Of a DNA stretch of 41,234 nucleotides, positions 1 through 8,893 are shown piece by piece. Within the stretch, counting starts at the first letter, position 1; each line of letters opens with the position of its first letter. Source of the DNA: Myxococcota bacterium (GTDB taxonomy: Bacteria; Myxococcota_A; Bradymonadia; UBA7976; UBA1532). Below the pieces are notes generated by a model. The model had not been told where the DNA came from. It ran no database searches and saw only the letters and a program-made list of their open reading frames with translations. The position numbers and the translations under genes are program-made. The stretch lies in NCBI GenBank assembly GCA_023150895.1, contig JAKLJY010000069.1, forward strand, positions 1 to 41,234. Reading direction: 5' to 3'.

Positions 1-333
1 ATCGCATATGCCCTCAAGCAGTGGGACGCGCTCTGCGTGTTTCTCGACGACGAACACGTCCCGCCGGACAACAATCGCTCCGAAAACGCGCTCCGGATCA
101 TCGCGCTCGGGCGTAAGAACTGGCAGCTCGTCGGGCATGAAGAGGCTGGCCAGAACACCGCGATCCTGCACACGATCGTGGCCAACTGCGTCCTTGCCGG
201 CGTCAATCCTCAAGAGTACCTCGCCGACGTGCTGATCCGGGTCCAGTCACACCCCGCGAGCCGCATCGCCGAGCTTACCCCCGAACGCTGGAAGGCCGCC
301 CGCGCCGAGGAGGCCGCCGCGGCGAAGGCCTGA
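1..333 (+). CDS. IS66 family transposase, C-terminal fragment (cut by window start)
   Basis: The reading frame is open from the first base, so the start lies outside the window. The visible 110 residues match the end of the DDE transposase (TnpC) of IS66 elements. They include the DDEHVPPDNNRSENALR stretch, in which the last acidic catalytic residue of the family precedes the conserved PxDNNxxEN motif. The IS66 C-terminal helix follows (NTAILHTIVANCVLAGVNPQEYL). The Ala/Glu-rich tail ends at a TGA. The protein would cut and join DNA at the ends of the element. The right terminal inverted repeat should lie in the next roughly 100 bases, but it cannot be fixed without the left end. Whether the element is intact is unknown. 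Confidence 0.92.
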   Translation: MAYALKQWDALCVFLDDEHVPPDNNRSENALRIIALGRKNWQLVGHEEAGQNTAILHTIVANCVLAGVNPQEYLADVLIRVQSHPASRIAELTPERWKAARAEEAAAAKA

Positions 334-500
334 CCGGACGACCCGCCGGGCAATGACGTGGACGACGGCTGAGCGGTCGCCGCCGGTCAAGTCTGATCTT
401 GGCGTGGATCGTCGAACGCATACGATGCTCCCGGGGATTCTCTCGGCCGCCCTGTCCCGCTACTCTTCCGCCCACCTCACACGGAATGCGGAGCTGGAAG

Positions 501-896
501 ATGAAACACCTGACGTTCATGATGGCGCTTCTGACCGGGTTCGTGGCCTTCGTCGCGAGCGCGCAGGCTCAACCGGTGGCGCGGTTCGAGTCGACCGAAA
601 TCGACTACGGCAAGATCGCAGCAGGCAGCAATCCGGTCCGTGAGTTCAAGTTCAAGAACTTCGGTACCGAGCCCCTCCTCATCACGGACGCCCAGGGGAG
701 TTCGGGGGCGGTCATTCCGAGCTGGCCGCCTGCGCCGATCATGCCCGGAATGTCAGAGGTCGTCCGTGTGACGTACGACACGAAACGAATCGGGCCCTTC
801 AAGAAGTTCGTAACGCTCACGACCAACGACCCCAAGAACCCGCAGGTTCGCCTGACGATCGTGGGAGAGGTGATTCGGAAACCCGAGGGGCTCTGA
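501..896 (+). CDS. Secreted DUF1573-like protein (131 aa)
   Basis: The ATG at 501 was chosen over an upstream in-frame ATG at 399 because it follows GGAGCTGGAAG and begins a clean signal peptide (MKHLTFMMALLTGFVAFVAS, cleavage near AQAQ). The mature part looks like a DUF1573 immunoglobulin-type beta sandwich. It has FxSTEIDYGKIAAGSNPVREFKFKN at residues 31-53, PGMSEVVRVTYDTKRIGPFKK around 86-106, and a terminal strand VRLTIVGEV. DUF1573 proteins usually carry a Cys-rich SCGCT-type segment in the middle. Here that position reads SSGAVIPSW, with no cysteine. It is a periplasmic or surface domain of unknown function. It sits 168 bases after the IS66 fragment and 220 bases before the next gene. 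Confidence 0.82.
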   Translation: MKHLTFMMALLTGFVAFVASAQAQPVARFESTEIDYGKIAAGSNPVREFKFKNFGTEPLLITDAQGSSGAVIPSWPPAPIMPGMSEVVRVTYDTKRIGPFKKFVTLTTNDPKNPQVRLTIVGEVIRKPEGL

Positions 897-1116
897 GTTC
901 GCGCCTCTCCGACGCTTTCGACATCTGACATCGCCTCCGGATGCGTGACGCACGGCATCGCGCCGTTCGATCCGTCCGCAACCGGAGTCGGCGCACGCGG
1001 CTCTCGCGGTGCCGCATGCGGGTGTTGCGTTGCGCTCCCCCCCCTCGCCACCACCGCTGAAGATCCCGGTCGCCGTTTCAGTACGGGTCGTCAACCCACA
1101 CTGAACGGAGATCACC

Positions 1117-4100
1117 ATGCGCCGCACCGCCGCTCGCCTTCTTCTCTCGCTCTCCACGAAGCTCGCTCTCACGATCGTCGCGGCGGGCCATGCGCCGGCC
1201 GCGGCGGCCGAGGCGGAGCCGCCGCCTGTCCCGTGGTCGCTGCCCTTTCTGACCGCCCCGCCGGCCGACGTCGCACGGGCGGCGGTCGCCCACCGGGGGG
1301 CCGTCGGCGAGCGAGGCTACGGCTGCATCCGAGTCGAGCACGACGTCCGCTTCGAGCCGGACGGCCGCGCGGTCGAGACCATGCGCAGCATCTGTCACTT
1401 CACGCAGGCGGAGGCGGTGCAGCGGGACGGGGTCGAGACGATTCACTACGCCCCGAGCGTGCAAGAGCGTCCCGCGATCCGCGGACGCGTCATCACGCCG
1501 GACGGGCAGGCGGTGCCGTTCGATACGACGAGCGCCGTGGAAAGCGGCGCCCACCCGACCGGCGATGGCGCGGTGCTCCACGATCTCCGGGCGCTGCGAC
1601 TCCCCCTGCCGCGCCTGTCCGTCGGGGCGGTCGTCGAACTGGAGCGCGTCGTCGCGCGGCACGTCGGCCCCGTCCCGGTGCCCGACCTGCGCGTCCCGTT
1701 CCCCACCGGCCTGTCCATCGAGCGCTATGCCATCACCTTCGACGCGCCCGCATCGGCCGGGCTCTCGGTCGGCACGAACCTGCCCGAGGGGACGTTCGAC
1801 ACACAGACCCGGGGCGAACGGGTCATCCACCGGCTGTCGGCCGGCAACACGGGGCGCGTGGCCGAACCTGCCGCGTCGGAGGGACCGAGCGCCCCGGCGG
1901 CCGCGGCCCCGAAGGACCTGCTGGCCCATGCTTCGGGTTGGCGGAACTGGCAGCACGCGGCGACCTGGTACGGCGCGCAGGTCGACGCGCAGATCGCCGC
2001 CGGTCCGGCGCCCGCCGAGCTGCTCGCAGGTCTGCCGCGCGCCGAAGGTCGGGGGAAGAACGCGCTCGACGTGCTCGAGCGCCTCGGTGAGCGGCTCGCG
2101 CCCCGGCTCCGCTACGTCTCGATCGCCGTCGGCGCGAGCGGGCTCATCCCGACGCCCCCCGCCGAAGCGCTGCAGCGCGGGTTCGCCGACTGCAAGGACA
2201 TGGCGACCCTGCTGGTCTCCGCCCTGCGCTCGCTCGGGTTCGAGGCGCACGTCGCCCTGCTGACGACGTCGGGCCACGCCGAGGCCCCGGATGCGCCGGC
2301 GATTCTGGCTCTCTTCGACCATGCCATCGTGGCCGTTCGGACGCCGCAGGGGCTGCGTTTCGTCGATCTGACCCGGCCGGACGCCCCCCCGGAGGCGCTG
2401 CCGGACGCCGCGGCCGGGCGGCGGGTGCTGGTCGCCGCGCCCACGACGCGAGCGCTGACCGTCACCCCGATGCCGACGGCTGCGGAGAACCTGCTCCGCG
2501 CCGAAGCGACCCTCGACTTGACGAACCCCCGCGAGTGGGTCCGACGCGAGCGCATGCTGGCGCGTGGCCAGCTCGTCGTGCCAATCCGCGAACGCATGGC
2601 GAAAGCCTCGAATGTCGCCTTCCACACGATGTCCCGCACGCCCGCGGGCCCGTTCGCCACGGCCTGGGCGCAGGATCTGCTCCCGCAACCGGAGCATCTC
2701 GAGTTCATCGACCTCGAGTTCGATGTCCCGTCCGTCGGCCGAATCGAACGGGAGCTGTCCAAGGCCGGCGCGCACATCCCGATGCCCGTGCGGCATGAGA
2801 TTCGGATGACGGTCACCCCGCCCGCCGGCTGGGTCCCGGAGCGCGAACTGCCGGCCCTTCGACACGAGGGCGAGCGCGCGACGCTCGAGCACCGGCTGAG
2901 CATCGGTGCGGACGGCGTGATCGTCAGCGACGCGGTTCTCGAGGTGCAGGTCGGTGTCGTCTCCGAGGCGGAGGCCGCGTCGACGCGGGCGCTCTTCACC
3001 CGGGAGGCGTGGCGCGAGACCGGCGGCAAGCGCACGCTGCGGTTGGTGCCCGCCGAGCGCCGCTTGCTTGCCGAAGGGCGGACCCGGGAGGCGGCCGCGG
3101 TCATCAACGACCTCGTCCGTGCGAATCCGACCTCGCTCGCCCTCGCGCTGCGCAAGGCCAGGTTTCTCGCCGACGCGGGTCTGGTCGACGCCGGGCGCGC
3201 GGCGCTGGCGTCCGCGCGGCGCCTCGCCCCGGACGATGGGGCGTTGATGGTGGCCCACGCGGAGCTCCTCACGCGGGATGCGTTGGGCCGGGACCGGCTC
3301 GTCGCGGCAGGCAACGACGTGAAGGCGATGCGGGCGGCCGCCGAGTTGCTGGCGAAGGCGCGCGCCGGCGGAGCCCCCGCGTCCGCGGGCACCGAAGCGT
3401 GGGAGGCCATCCTTCGGCTGGTGGGCGACGATGGGCGCTGGTTCACCGCCGGCGCGCAGCTCGCCGAGGCGGTCGCACTCTTTGCCGCGGTCGCACCGGA
3501 GGCCCTCAGCGAGGTGCAGCTGCTCCAGTATGCCGCCGCGCTGCTCCATCTCGGGGACGCCGACGGACTCGCGGCGCTGGCCGGCGCCCGGGCCGATGGC
3601 CGTGTGGCTGCGCGCGCCGTGGCCGCGACCGCCCTGAAGGGGGACACCGAGGCGGCGTGGCGCCAGGCCGAGCGCCTCGCGGCCGCGCTGGACGCGACGC
3701 CGGCGCTGCTGGCGATGCGGGGCGCGTCGCTGGTGGCGTTCCAGGGCGACCTCGACGGGGCGGCCGTCCTGTCGAGGCGCGCCTGCCCCGACGGGCACTG
3801 CGCGCAGGCGGCCCGTGAGGACGCCCATCGGATTCAGTCCCGGCCCGAGGCCCTCCGGTGGGCGCGGACCCCCTCTGCGACCAACCCGGAGGCCTTTCTG
3901 GGGCGTTACCTCGCGCTGCTCGTGCGGGGCGGCGGCACGGAAGCCGAGGCCCGTGCCCTCTTCGGTCCCGGGGTGTCCGAGCGCGCGCGACAGGTCCTCG
4001 CCCGGAACGCACGCGCGCTCGCCGAGGGCTTCTCGAGCTCGGAGCCGTCCGCGCCTCGACTGGCGCCGGCCTTCCTCGAGGCCGCGGCAGCCGCACACCT

Positions 4101-5208
4101 GCAGGGGGTCCTGCGGGTCGACGGGGCCTGCCCGGGGCTGTTGCGGCTCTCCGATCCGTCCGGTGACGTCATGCTCGTCGTCGATTGCGAGGGTGCACGG
4201 CCCCGGCTCTCGGCCGCCAGCCTCGATGTGGCGGCGGGCGCCGAGGAGGCGCTTCGGGCGCTGGCGGCGGGCAAGGTCGCCCAGGCCCGCACCTGGCTGG
4301 CGTGGAGCCTGCCCGCGGGCGCACGGGCCCCGCTGACCGAGAGCCTGCGCCGACCCGGGCTCGAGCCCGCCGACATCGCCGACGCGGGCGCGGACACGCT
4401 CCCTTTCATCGCTGGCCTGGCGCTCGTCCGGCAGGACGCGGCGGTGCTGCCGGCGGTGCTCGACCGGCTCCCGCCGGCTGCGGCGGACACCCCCGCCCGG
4501 GCCGCCCTGCGTGACCTGCTTCTCGCCGAGGGGCACGACGAGGCCGCCCTGGAGGCCGTGCGGCGGTCACGGGGGCGCGCGCCGGGCGCGCTCGGGCTGA
4601 TGGAGGCCGAGGCGCAGCTGCTCTGGGAGCTGCAAGGCCTGGACGTCGGGTTCGCCCGGTTGAAGGAGATGACGACCGACCCCCACGTGACCCCGGGCGG
4701 GCGCCTGGTTCTCACGCGAATGGCCGCCGAGTGGGCGGGCCGGCTCGGGCGGAACCGCGACAAGGTCGAGCTGCTGCGCGCGACCGATCCGGCGGGGCCG
4801 GTATTTCATGCGATCTTCCTCAACGAGCTGGCGTGGGGAACGATGGTGCTGGACGGGCCGACGGACGAGGCGCTCGCACTCGCCCGGCGCCTCATCGGGC
4901 GCGATCGCACCCCCACGCCCGCCCAGCGGAACACCCTCGCGACGATCCTCGCCGAGCGGGGCGAAGCGGCGGAGGCGCTCGAAGTGCTGTCGGACACGGT
5001 GGCGGCCGTCGGGCGACTGCAAAGCGAAGACGACTTGGTGCTCGGGCGAGTGGCCGAGGCCTGGGGTCTGCCCGACGCCGCCCGACTGTATTACGGGCGC
5101 ATTCCTCGGCCGGAGAACCCGAGGCCCGGCGACCCCCATACCCTCGCGCAGCGCCGCCTGAGCAAGCTCGACGCGGCGGATGCGCGCGACGTCGCCCGCC
5201 GGGAGTGA
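1117..5208 (+). CDS. DUF3857 / transglutaminase-like protein with C-terminal helical repeats (1363 aa)
   Basis: An ATG preceded by GGAGATCACC starts a signal peptide of about 32 residues (Ala-rich end). Residues about 50-280 resemble DUF3857, the beta-rich domain that often precedes transglutaminase cores. Residues about 310-420 form a transglutaminase-like core. The Cys-His-Asp triad can be seen as C359 (GFADCKDMATLL), H402 (LFDHAIVAV) and D417 (FVDLTRP), so catalysis is plausible. From about residue 640 to the end the protein is Ala/Leu/Arg-rich with TPR-like spacing (for example ALRKARFLADAGLVDAGRAA), suggesting a long protein-binding solenoid. Proteins of this architecture are periplasmic or surface-exposed, and their substrates are mostly unknown. 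It stands alone on its strand, with 102 bases before the next gene. Confidence 0.85.
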   Translation: MRRTAARLLLSLSTKLALTIVAAGHAPAAAAEAEPPPVPWSLPFLTAPPADVARAAVAHRGAVGERGYGCIRVEHDVRFEPDGRAVETMRSICHFTQAEAVQRDGVETIHYAPSVQERPAIRGRVITPDGQAVPFDTTSAVESGAHPTGDGAVLHDLRALRLPLPRLSVGAVVELERVVARHVGPVPVPDLRVPFPTGLSIERYAITFDAPASAGLSVGTNLPEGTFDTQTRGERVIHRLSAGNTGRVAEPAASEGPSAPAAAAPKDLLAHASGWRNWQHAATWYGAQVDAQIAAGPAPAELLAGLPRAEGRGKNALDVLERLGERLAPRLRYVSIAVGASGLIPTPPAEALQRGFADCKDMATLLVSALRSLGFEAHVALLTTSGHAEAPDAPAILALFDHAIVAVRTPQGLRFVDLTRPDAPPEALPDAAAGRRVLVAAPTTRALTVTPMPTAAENLLRAEATLDLTNPREWVRRERMLARGQLVVPIRERMAKASNVAFHTMSRTPAGPFATAWAQDLLPQPEHLEFIDLEFDVPSVGRIERELSKAGAHIPMPVRHEIRMTVTPPAGWVPERELPALRHEGERATLEHRLSIGADGVIVSDAVLEVQVGVVSEAEAASTRALFTREAWRETGGKRTLRLVPAERRLLAEGRTREAAAVINDLVRANPTSLALALRKARFLADAGLVDAGRAALASARRLAPDDGALMVAHAELLTRDALGRDRLVAAGNDVKAMRAAAELLAKARAGGAPASAGTEAWEAILRLVGDDGRWFTAGAQLAEAVALFAAVAPEALSEVQLLQYAAALLHLGDADGLAALAGARADGRVAARAVAATALKGDTEAAWRQAERLAAALDATPALLAMRGASLVAFQGDLDGAAVLSRRACPDGHCAQAAREDAHRIQSRPEALRWARTPSATNPEAFLGRYLALLVRGGGTEAEARALFGPGVSERARQVLARNARALAEGFSSSEPSAPRLAPAFLEAAAAAHLQGVLRVDGACPGLLRLSDPSGDVMLVVDCEGARPRLSAASLDVAAGAEEALRALAAGKVAQARTWLAWSLPAGARAPLTESLRRPGLEPADIADAGADTLPFIAGLALVRQDAAVLPAVLDRLPPAAADTPARAALRDLLLAEGHDEAALEAVRRSRGRAPGALGLMEAEAQLLWELQGLDVGFARLKEMTTDPHVTPGGRLVLTRMAAEWAGRLGRNRDKVELLRATDPAGPVFHAIFLNELAWGTMVLDGPTDEALALARRLIGRDRTPTPAQRNTLATILAERGEAAEALEVLSDTVAAVGRLQSEDDLVLGRVAEAWGLPDAARLYYGRIPRPENPRPGDPHTLAQRRLSKLDAADARDVARRE

Positions 5209-5310
5209 GCGCGGCGGGGTGTCCCCCGGTGGCGCCTGCGGCCAAGAGATCGGCGCCGCCGGCCAATCTCCGCGCCGGCGGATCTGGTCTTCTGGCGGCA
5301 GGAGGTCACC

Positions 5311-6918
5311 ATGACGAAGACCAGTCAGGACGCGGATGTCATCATCATCGGCTCGGGGATCGGCGGCCTGACCGCCGGGGCGCTGCTGGCGCGGCTCTAT
5401 GGCCGTCGCGTCCTCGTGCTCGAGCGACACTACCGGGCGGGCGGGTTCACCCACACGTTCTCCCGGCCGGGCTGGTTCACCTGGGACGTCGGCGTTCACT
5501 ACGTCGGAGAGGTCGAGACGCCGGGTACCGGTCGGGATCTGTTCGAGGTCGTGACGGGCGGTGCGGTGCGCTGGCGCAAGATGCCCGAGACGTTCGAACG
5601 CCTCGTCTTTCCCGATTTCGAGCATGGCATCCGCGCCGGCCGTGAACACTTCCGCGCCGATCTGATCGCGGCGTTTCCCCACGAGGCGCGGGGAATCGAT
5701 CGCTACCTCGCGGCGGTCGAGCGGGCGCGGCGATACATCGACGTCCTGGGGGTGAAGGGCTCGGCACCGGCGGCCATCGGCGCGGCCGTCGAATTCTTCG
5801 CGCGCGGGCGCCGGCGCCTGGCGCTCTCGACCACCCGGCAGGTGCTCGACGCCAGCATCACGGATCCCCGCCTCAAAGCGGTGCTCGGCGCGCGGTGGGG
5901 CGATTACGGCCTTCCGCCGGGGGAGAGCGCCTTTCTGGCGCACGCGGTCGTCACCGATCACTACTTCGAGGGCGGCTACTACCCGGAGGGCTCGTCGGCC
6001 CGCCTCGCCGCGGGGGCCATCGCCGTCATCGAGGCGGCCGGCGGGCAGGTCCGCACGAGCACCGAGGTCGCGGGCATTCTCGTCGAGCGCGGTCGAGCGG
6101 TCGGCGTCCGGCTGGCGAAGGGCGGCGAGCTGCGCGCGCGGACGGTCATCTCGGACGCCGGGGCGCGCAACACCTACCTGCGCCTGCTGCCGGACACGGT
6201 CACCGTCCCGTTTCGGGACGAGCTGGCCTCGACCGCGCCGGGCATGGCCTCGGTCACGCTCTATCTCGGGCTTTCGCGCTCGCCCGAGGCGCTCGGCGTC
6301 CGGGGCGAGAACTTCTGGCTGCACGACGGGCTCGACCACGACGAGATGTGGTCCCGGCGCAACCGCCTCGCCTTGGGCGAGGTGTCGCAGGCCTACCTCT
6401 CGTTTCCGTCCCTCAAGGACCCCGAGGCCCGCGGACACACGGCGGAGATCATCACCGGCGTCGACGGCGCGGGTTTTGCGCCTTTTGCGGGCAGCCGCTG
6501 GATGCGACGCGGCGAAGACTACGCAGCCCTGAAGGAGCGCATCGCCGACGCGATGCTCGCGGTCGTCGAGCGTCGTCTGCCCGGATTCGGGGCCCTCGTC
6601 GCGCACCGGGAGGTGTCGACGGCCCTGACGACGGCACACTTCACGGCGCACCCGCAGGGCGAGATCTACGGGATCCCGGTGACGCCTGCGCGCTTCACGC
6701 GGCCCTATCTGCGGCCGCGGACCTTTGTCCCCGGGCTCTTTCTGACGGGCGCGGACGCGCTCATGCTCGGCGTGGCGGGCGCCATGCGGGGGGGGCTCGT
6801 CTGCGTCGCCGCCCTGGAGGGGCCGGGGGCGTTCGCCCGCCTGCGACGGGCGGCCTCGGTGCCCGGACGCGCGTTGCGACCAGCCCTCCACGCCGGCCCG
6901 GAAAGCGTGTCGCGATAG
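5311..6918 (+). CDS. FAD-dependent oxidoreductase, retinol saturase / CrtI-CrtISO type (535 aa)
   Basis: The start follows a strong CAGGAGG at 7-base spacing. Residues 9-38 are a Rossmann dinucleotide fold, DVIIIGSGIGGLTAG with G14, G16 and G19, ending in the ribose-binding E38 (VLVLERH). Immediately after come AGGFTHTFSRPGWFTWDVGVHYVG, typical of phytoene desaturases and closest in feel to all-trans-retinol 13,14-reductase (RetSat). The C-terminal FAD contact GLFLTGADALMLGVAGAMRGG is also present. The reaction would be desaturation, saturation or isomerisation of a polyene or other long hydrophobic substrate. No carotenoid synthesis gene is adjacent, so a carotenoid role is only one option. 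The gene converges on the araC gene, with 15 bases between them. Confidence 0.85.
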   Translation: MTKTSQDADVIIIGSGIGGLTAGALLARLYGRRVLVLERHYRAGGFTHTFSRPGWFTWDVGVHYVGEVETPGTGRDLFEVVTGGAVRWRKMPETFERLVFPDFEHGIRAGREHFRADLIAAFPHEARGIDRYLAAVERARRYIDVLGVKGSAPAAIGAAVEFFARGRRRLALSTTRQVLDASITDPRLKAVLGARWGDYGLPPGESAFLAHAVVTDHYFEGGYYPEGSSARLAAGAIAVIEAAGGQVRTSTEVAGILVERGRAVGVRLAKGGELRARTVISDAGARNTYLRLLPDTVTVPFRDELASTAPGMASVTLYLGLSRSPEALGVRGENFWLHDGLDHDEMWSRRNRLALGEVSQAYLSFPSLKDPEARGHTAEIITGVDGAGFAPFAGSRWMRRGEDYAALKERIADAMLAVVERRLPGFGALVAHREVSTALTTAHFTAHPQGEIYGIPVTPARFTRPYLRPRTFVPGLFLTGADALMLGVAGAMRGGLVCVAALEGPGAFARLRRAASVPGRALRPALHAGPESVSR

Positions 6919-6933
6919 CGTCCGCCGTCGACC

Positions 6934-7920
6934 TCAGCGGCGCCAGGCCCGCGGGCTCGTACCCGTCCAGCGGCGGAAGGCGCGATTCCACGCCGTCTGG
7001 TCGGAAAAGCCCAGCCGCAGGGCCACCTCGGCGAGGGGCACGGACTGGCCCAACAACCGCTCGGCCTCGGCCCGCCGGAAGCCGTCGAGCACCCGACTGA
7101 AGCTCGTGCCCGCGGCCTCGAGGCGCCGCTGGAGCGTGCGCTCCGAGAGGCCGAGCGAGCGCGCCACCTCGGCGGCCACGGCTCGCCCGTCGGGCAACGG
7201 ATCGCGCAACCGGGCGCGGACGGCCAGCTCGAGGCCGTCGGTGCTCGGACCGAGCTCGAGGCGCGCTGCGAGCTGAGCCAGCATCTCTTGCAGCCGCGGA
7301 TCGGCGCTCGAGAGCCGGTGCTGCCAGGTCGCCGGGCCGAGCTCCAGGGCCGCTTCGGAGCAGCCGAACGTGACGGTGCCGCCGAGCAGCGCGTCGTGCC
7401 GGGTGGGGCCGTCGGGCCGGGGGCGCGTCAACCGCAGGGCGACGCCCTGGAGCGGCTCCGGCGCGAGGGCGGCGGCAAAACGCCCGACGAACGTGGCCAG
7501 GGTGAACTCGTCGCTCACCGCGCGGAACGGGGCCGAGGGCTGCGCCCAGACGATCCGGACGACACCCCCGCCCACCTCCGTCGGGGCGACCTCGAGCGCG
7601 AAGTGACGGGCGACCTGCCGGAAGTGGGCGGCCAGCGTTTCACAGCCCCGCGCGACCGTGGCCGAGCTCGCCGCCAGGTAGTCCAGCGCCCCGAATGCGC
7701 CGAAGGGGATGGCGAGGCCGACCTCCGTCGGGAGCTCGGGCGTCGGCCGGCGGGCCGAGGCCGCGTCCCACAGTCGCTGGAAGACGTCCTGCGGGAACAC
7801 ACCGTCGAGGGCCTCGAGGGTCGGCGAGGTGGCACCGGCCACGTCTCGCAGCGCGGTGTCGTCCAGACCGAGCGCCCGGAATCCGGCCAACAACGCGCGG
7901 GCCGTCGCCGCCGGGAGCAT
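6934..7920 (-). CDS. AraC family transcriptional regulator (328 aa)
   Basis: The N-terminal two thirds match the Arabinose_bd-type ligand domain (PF12625) of OruR/ArgR-like AraC regulators: FxQDVFQRLWDAAS, LPTEVGLAIPFGAFGALDYLAAS, then a beta-rich middle. The last 95 residues are a double helix-turn-helix: VARSLGLSERTLQRRLEAAG is the first HTH, VALRLGFSDQTAWNRAFRRW the second, followed by TGTSPRAWR. I chose ATG 7920, which overlaps the stop of the VOC gene as TGATG and implies translational coupling. A GTG one codon upstream (7923) is also possible. As the last gene of the arsR-AHSA1-VOC run it may respond to a small molecule handled by those proteins. The ligand is unknown. Confidence 0.9.
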   Translation of the reverse strand: MLPAATARALLAGFRALGLDDTALRDVAGATSPTLEALDGVFPQDVFQRLWDAASARRPTPELPTEVGLAIPFGAFGALDYLAASSATVARGCETLAAHFRQVARHFALEVAPTEVGGGVVRIVWAQPSAPFRAVSDEFTLATFVGRFAAALAPEPLQGVALRLTRPRPDGPTRHDALLGGTVTFGCSEAALELGPATWQHRLSSADPRLQEMLAQLAARLELGPSTDGLELAVRARLRDPLPDGRAVAAEVARSLGLSERTLQRRLEAAGTSFSRVLDGFRRAEAERLLGQSVPLAEVALRLGFSDQTAWNRAFRRWTGTSPRAWRR

Positions 7921-8345
7921 CACTGCCCGCGCTCCGGGCCGGGGCCGGCGTGAAGCGTCGAGGGCCGCTCGTGCACCACCGCCTCGAGCCGGTGACCGTC
8001 GGGATCCCGAACGAAGGCGGCGTAGTAGCCGGGATCGTAGTGGGCCCGGATGCCGGGGCCGCCCTCATCGACCCCGCCGTGTTCCAGTGCAGCCGCGTGG
8101 AAGGCGTCCACCGCCGCACGATCCGGCGCCCGGAAGGCCAGGTGGAAGCCGGCCCCGGGGGCTTGCGCCGCGTCCCCATGCGCGATGATCGCAAACGGGG
8201 CCTCGCCGACGAACCCGGGCGGGCCGTAACAGACGCTGCGGGCGTTCTGCGCAAGCCGCACGTACCCGAGCGCGAACAGCGTCGCATCATAGAACGCCGC
8301 CGAGCGGGCCAGGTCGGTCACGCCGAGGGACAGGTGGTCGAACAT
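7920..8345 (-). CDS. VOC family (glyoxalase/dioxygenase-like) protein (141 aa)
   Basis: This is a vicinal-oxygen-chelate fold protein with two beta-alpha-beta-beta-beta modules. The first begins MFDHLSLGVTDLARSAAFYD, the second GAGFHLAFRAPDRAAVDAFH. It ends with the family motif YYAAFVRDPDGHRLEAVVHE. Likely metal ligands are H4, the His of GFHLAF and the Glu of RLEAVV. I chose ATG 8345, which has GGAG 8 bases upstream; an in-frame start at 8381 would add 12 residues that do not look conserved. Members include glyoxalase I-like enzymes, extradiol dioxygenases and resistance proteins, so the substrate cannot be called. It lies 39 bases after the AHSA1 gene and is coupled to araC. Confidence 0.88.
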   Translation of the reverse strand: MFDHLSLGVTDLARSAAFYDATLFALGYVRLAQNARSVCYGPPGFVGEAPFAIIAHGDAAQAPGAGFHLAFRAPDRAAVDAFHAAALEHGGVDEGGPGIRAHYDPGYYAAFVRDPDGHRLEAVVHERPSTLHAGPGPERGQ

Positions 8346-8384
8346 CGGTGAGGCTCCGTTCCGGGCCGGGCCCGTCGACACGCG

Positions 8385-8852
8385 TCACGCACTCAGGGCG
8401 TCGATGCGGGCGTACGAGGCCTCCATGCCCTCCGTCATGCCCGAGCCGAGCGCGGCGTCGCGGGCCTCGCGAGAGGCATACGTGATCACCATCTCGAGCC
8501 GGGTTCCGGTGCCATCGGCCAGAAAACGCGTCTCGACCACACTCTCCGTCGCCCCGGGGAACTCGAAGAGCTCCGTGTGCAGGCTGCGGTGGGGCGGGTC
8601 GATCTCCAGCACCGTGCCGGTCATGCCGAAGCTCTCGTGCTCGGACTTCTGCCATCGGATGTGGATGGGCGCGCCGACGACCGGGGCGATCTCGCAGACC
8701 GGCATGGACCACCCGGGGGGGCCGAGCATCCACTGTCTGACCAGCGGTGCTTCGAAGTGTGCGCGGAAGACACGCTCCGGCGCGGCGGCGAATCGGCGGC
8801 GCACGCGGAGCTGCGTGTCGCCCAGAACCTCGGCTTCCAGCCTTTCGGCCAT
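8385..8852 (-). CDS. SRPBCC / AHSA1-like (YndB, COG3832-type) protein (155 aa)
   Basis: This is an AHSA1 domain of the START/SRPBCC superfamily. Residues 14-45 (LRVRRRFAAAPERVFRAHFEAPLVRQWM) are the characteristic first strand and helix. GPPGWSMPVCEI and WQKSEHESFGMTGTVLEIDPPHRSLHTE follow, and the C-terminal helix closes the hydrophobic ligand pocket. The start ATG has GAGGAG 7 bases upstream. Such genes are very often found directly downstream of an ArsR regulator, as here (41-base gap). They are thought to bind a lipid-like or aromatic ligand, and the physiological role is unknown. It belongs to the arsR-AHSA1-VOC-araC run. Confidence 0.9.
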   Translation of the reverse strand: MAERLEAEVLGDTQLRVRRRFAAAPERVFRAHFEAPLVRQWMLGPPGWSMPVCEIAPVVGAPIHIRWQKSEHESFGMTGTVLEIDPPHRSLHTELFEFPGATESVVETRFLADGTGTRLEMVITYASREARDAALGSGMTEGMEASYARIDALSA

Positions 8853-8893
8853 TCTCGTTCTCCTCGGTCTCGTCGTCGTGGGTAGAGGGTCGC

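Noticed and set aside
334-420. A terminal inverted repeat of the IS66 element
   Set aside because: The left end is outside the window and no IS66-type terminus can be fixed with certainty in this stretch.
1078-4536. An 1152-codon minus-strand open frame antisense to the DUF3857 gene
   Set aside because: Its product is Arg/Gly/Pro-rich without domains. It mirrors the GC-rich codon positions of the real gene, which has a signal peptide, a ribosome site and a catalytic triad.
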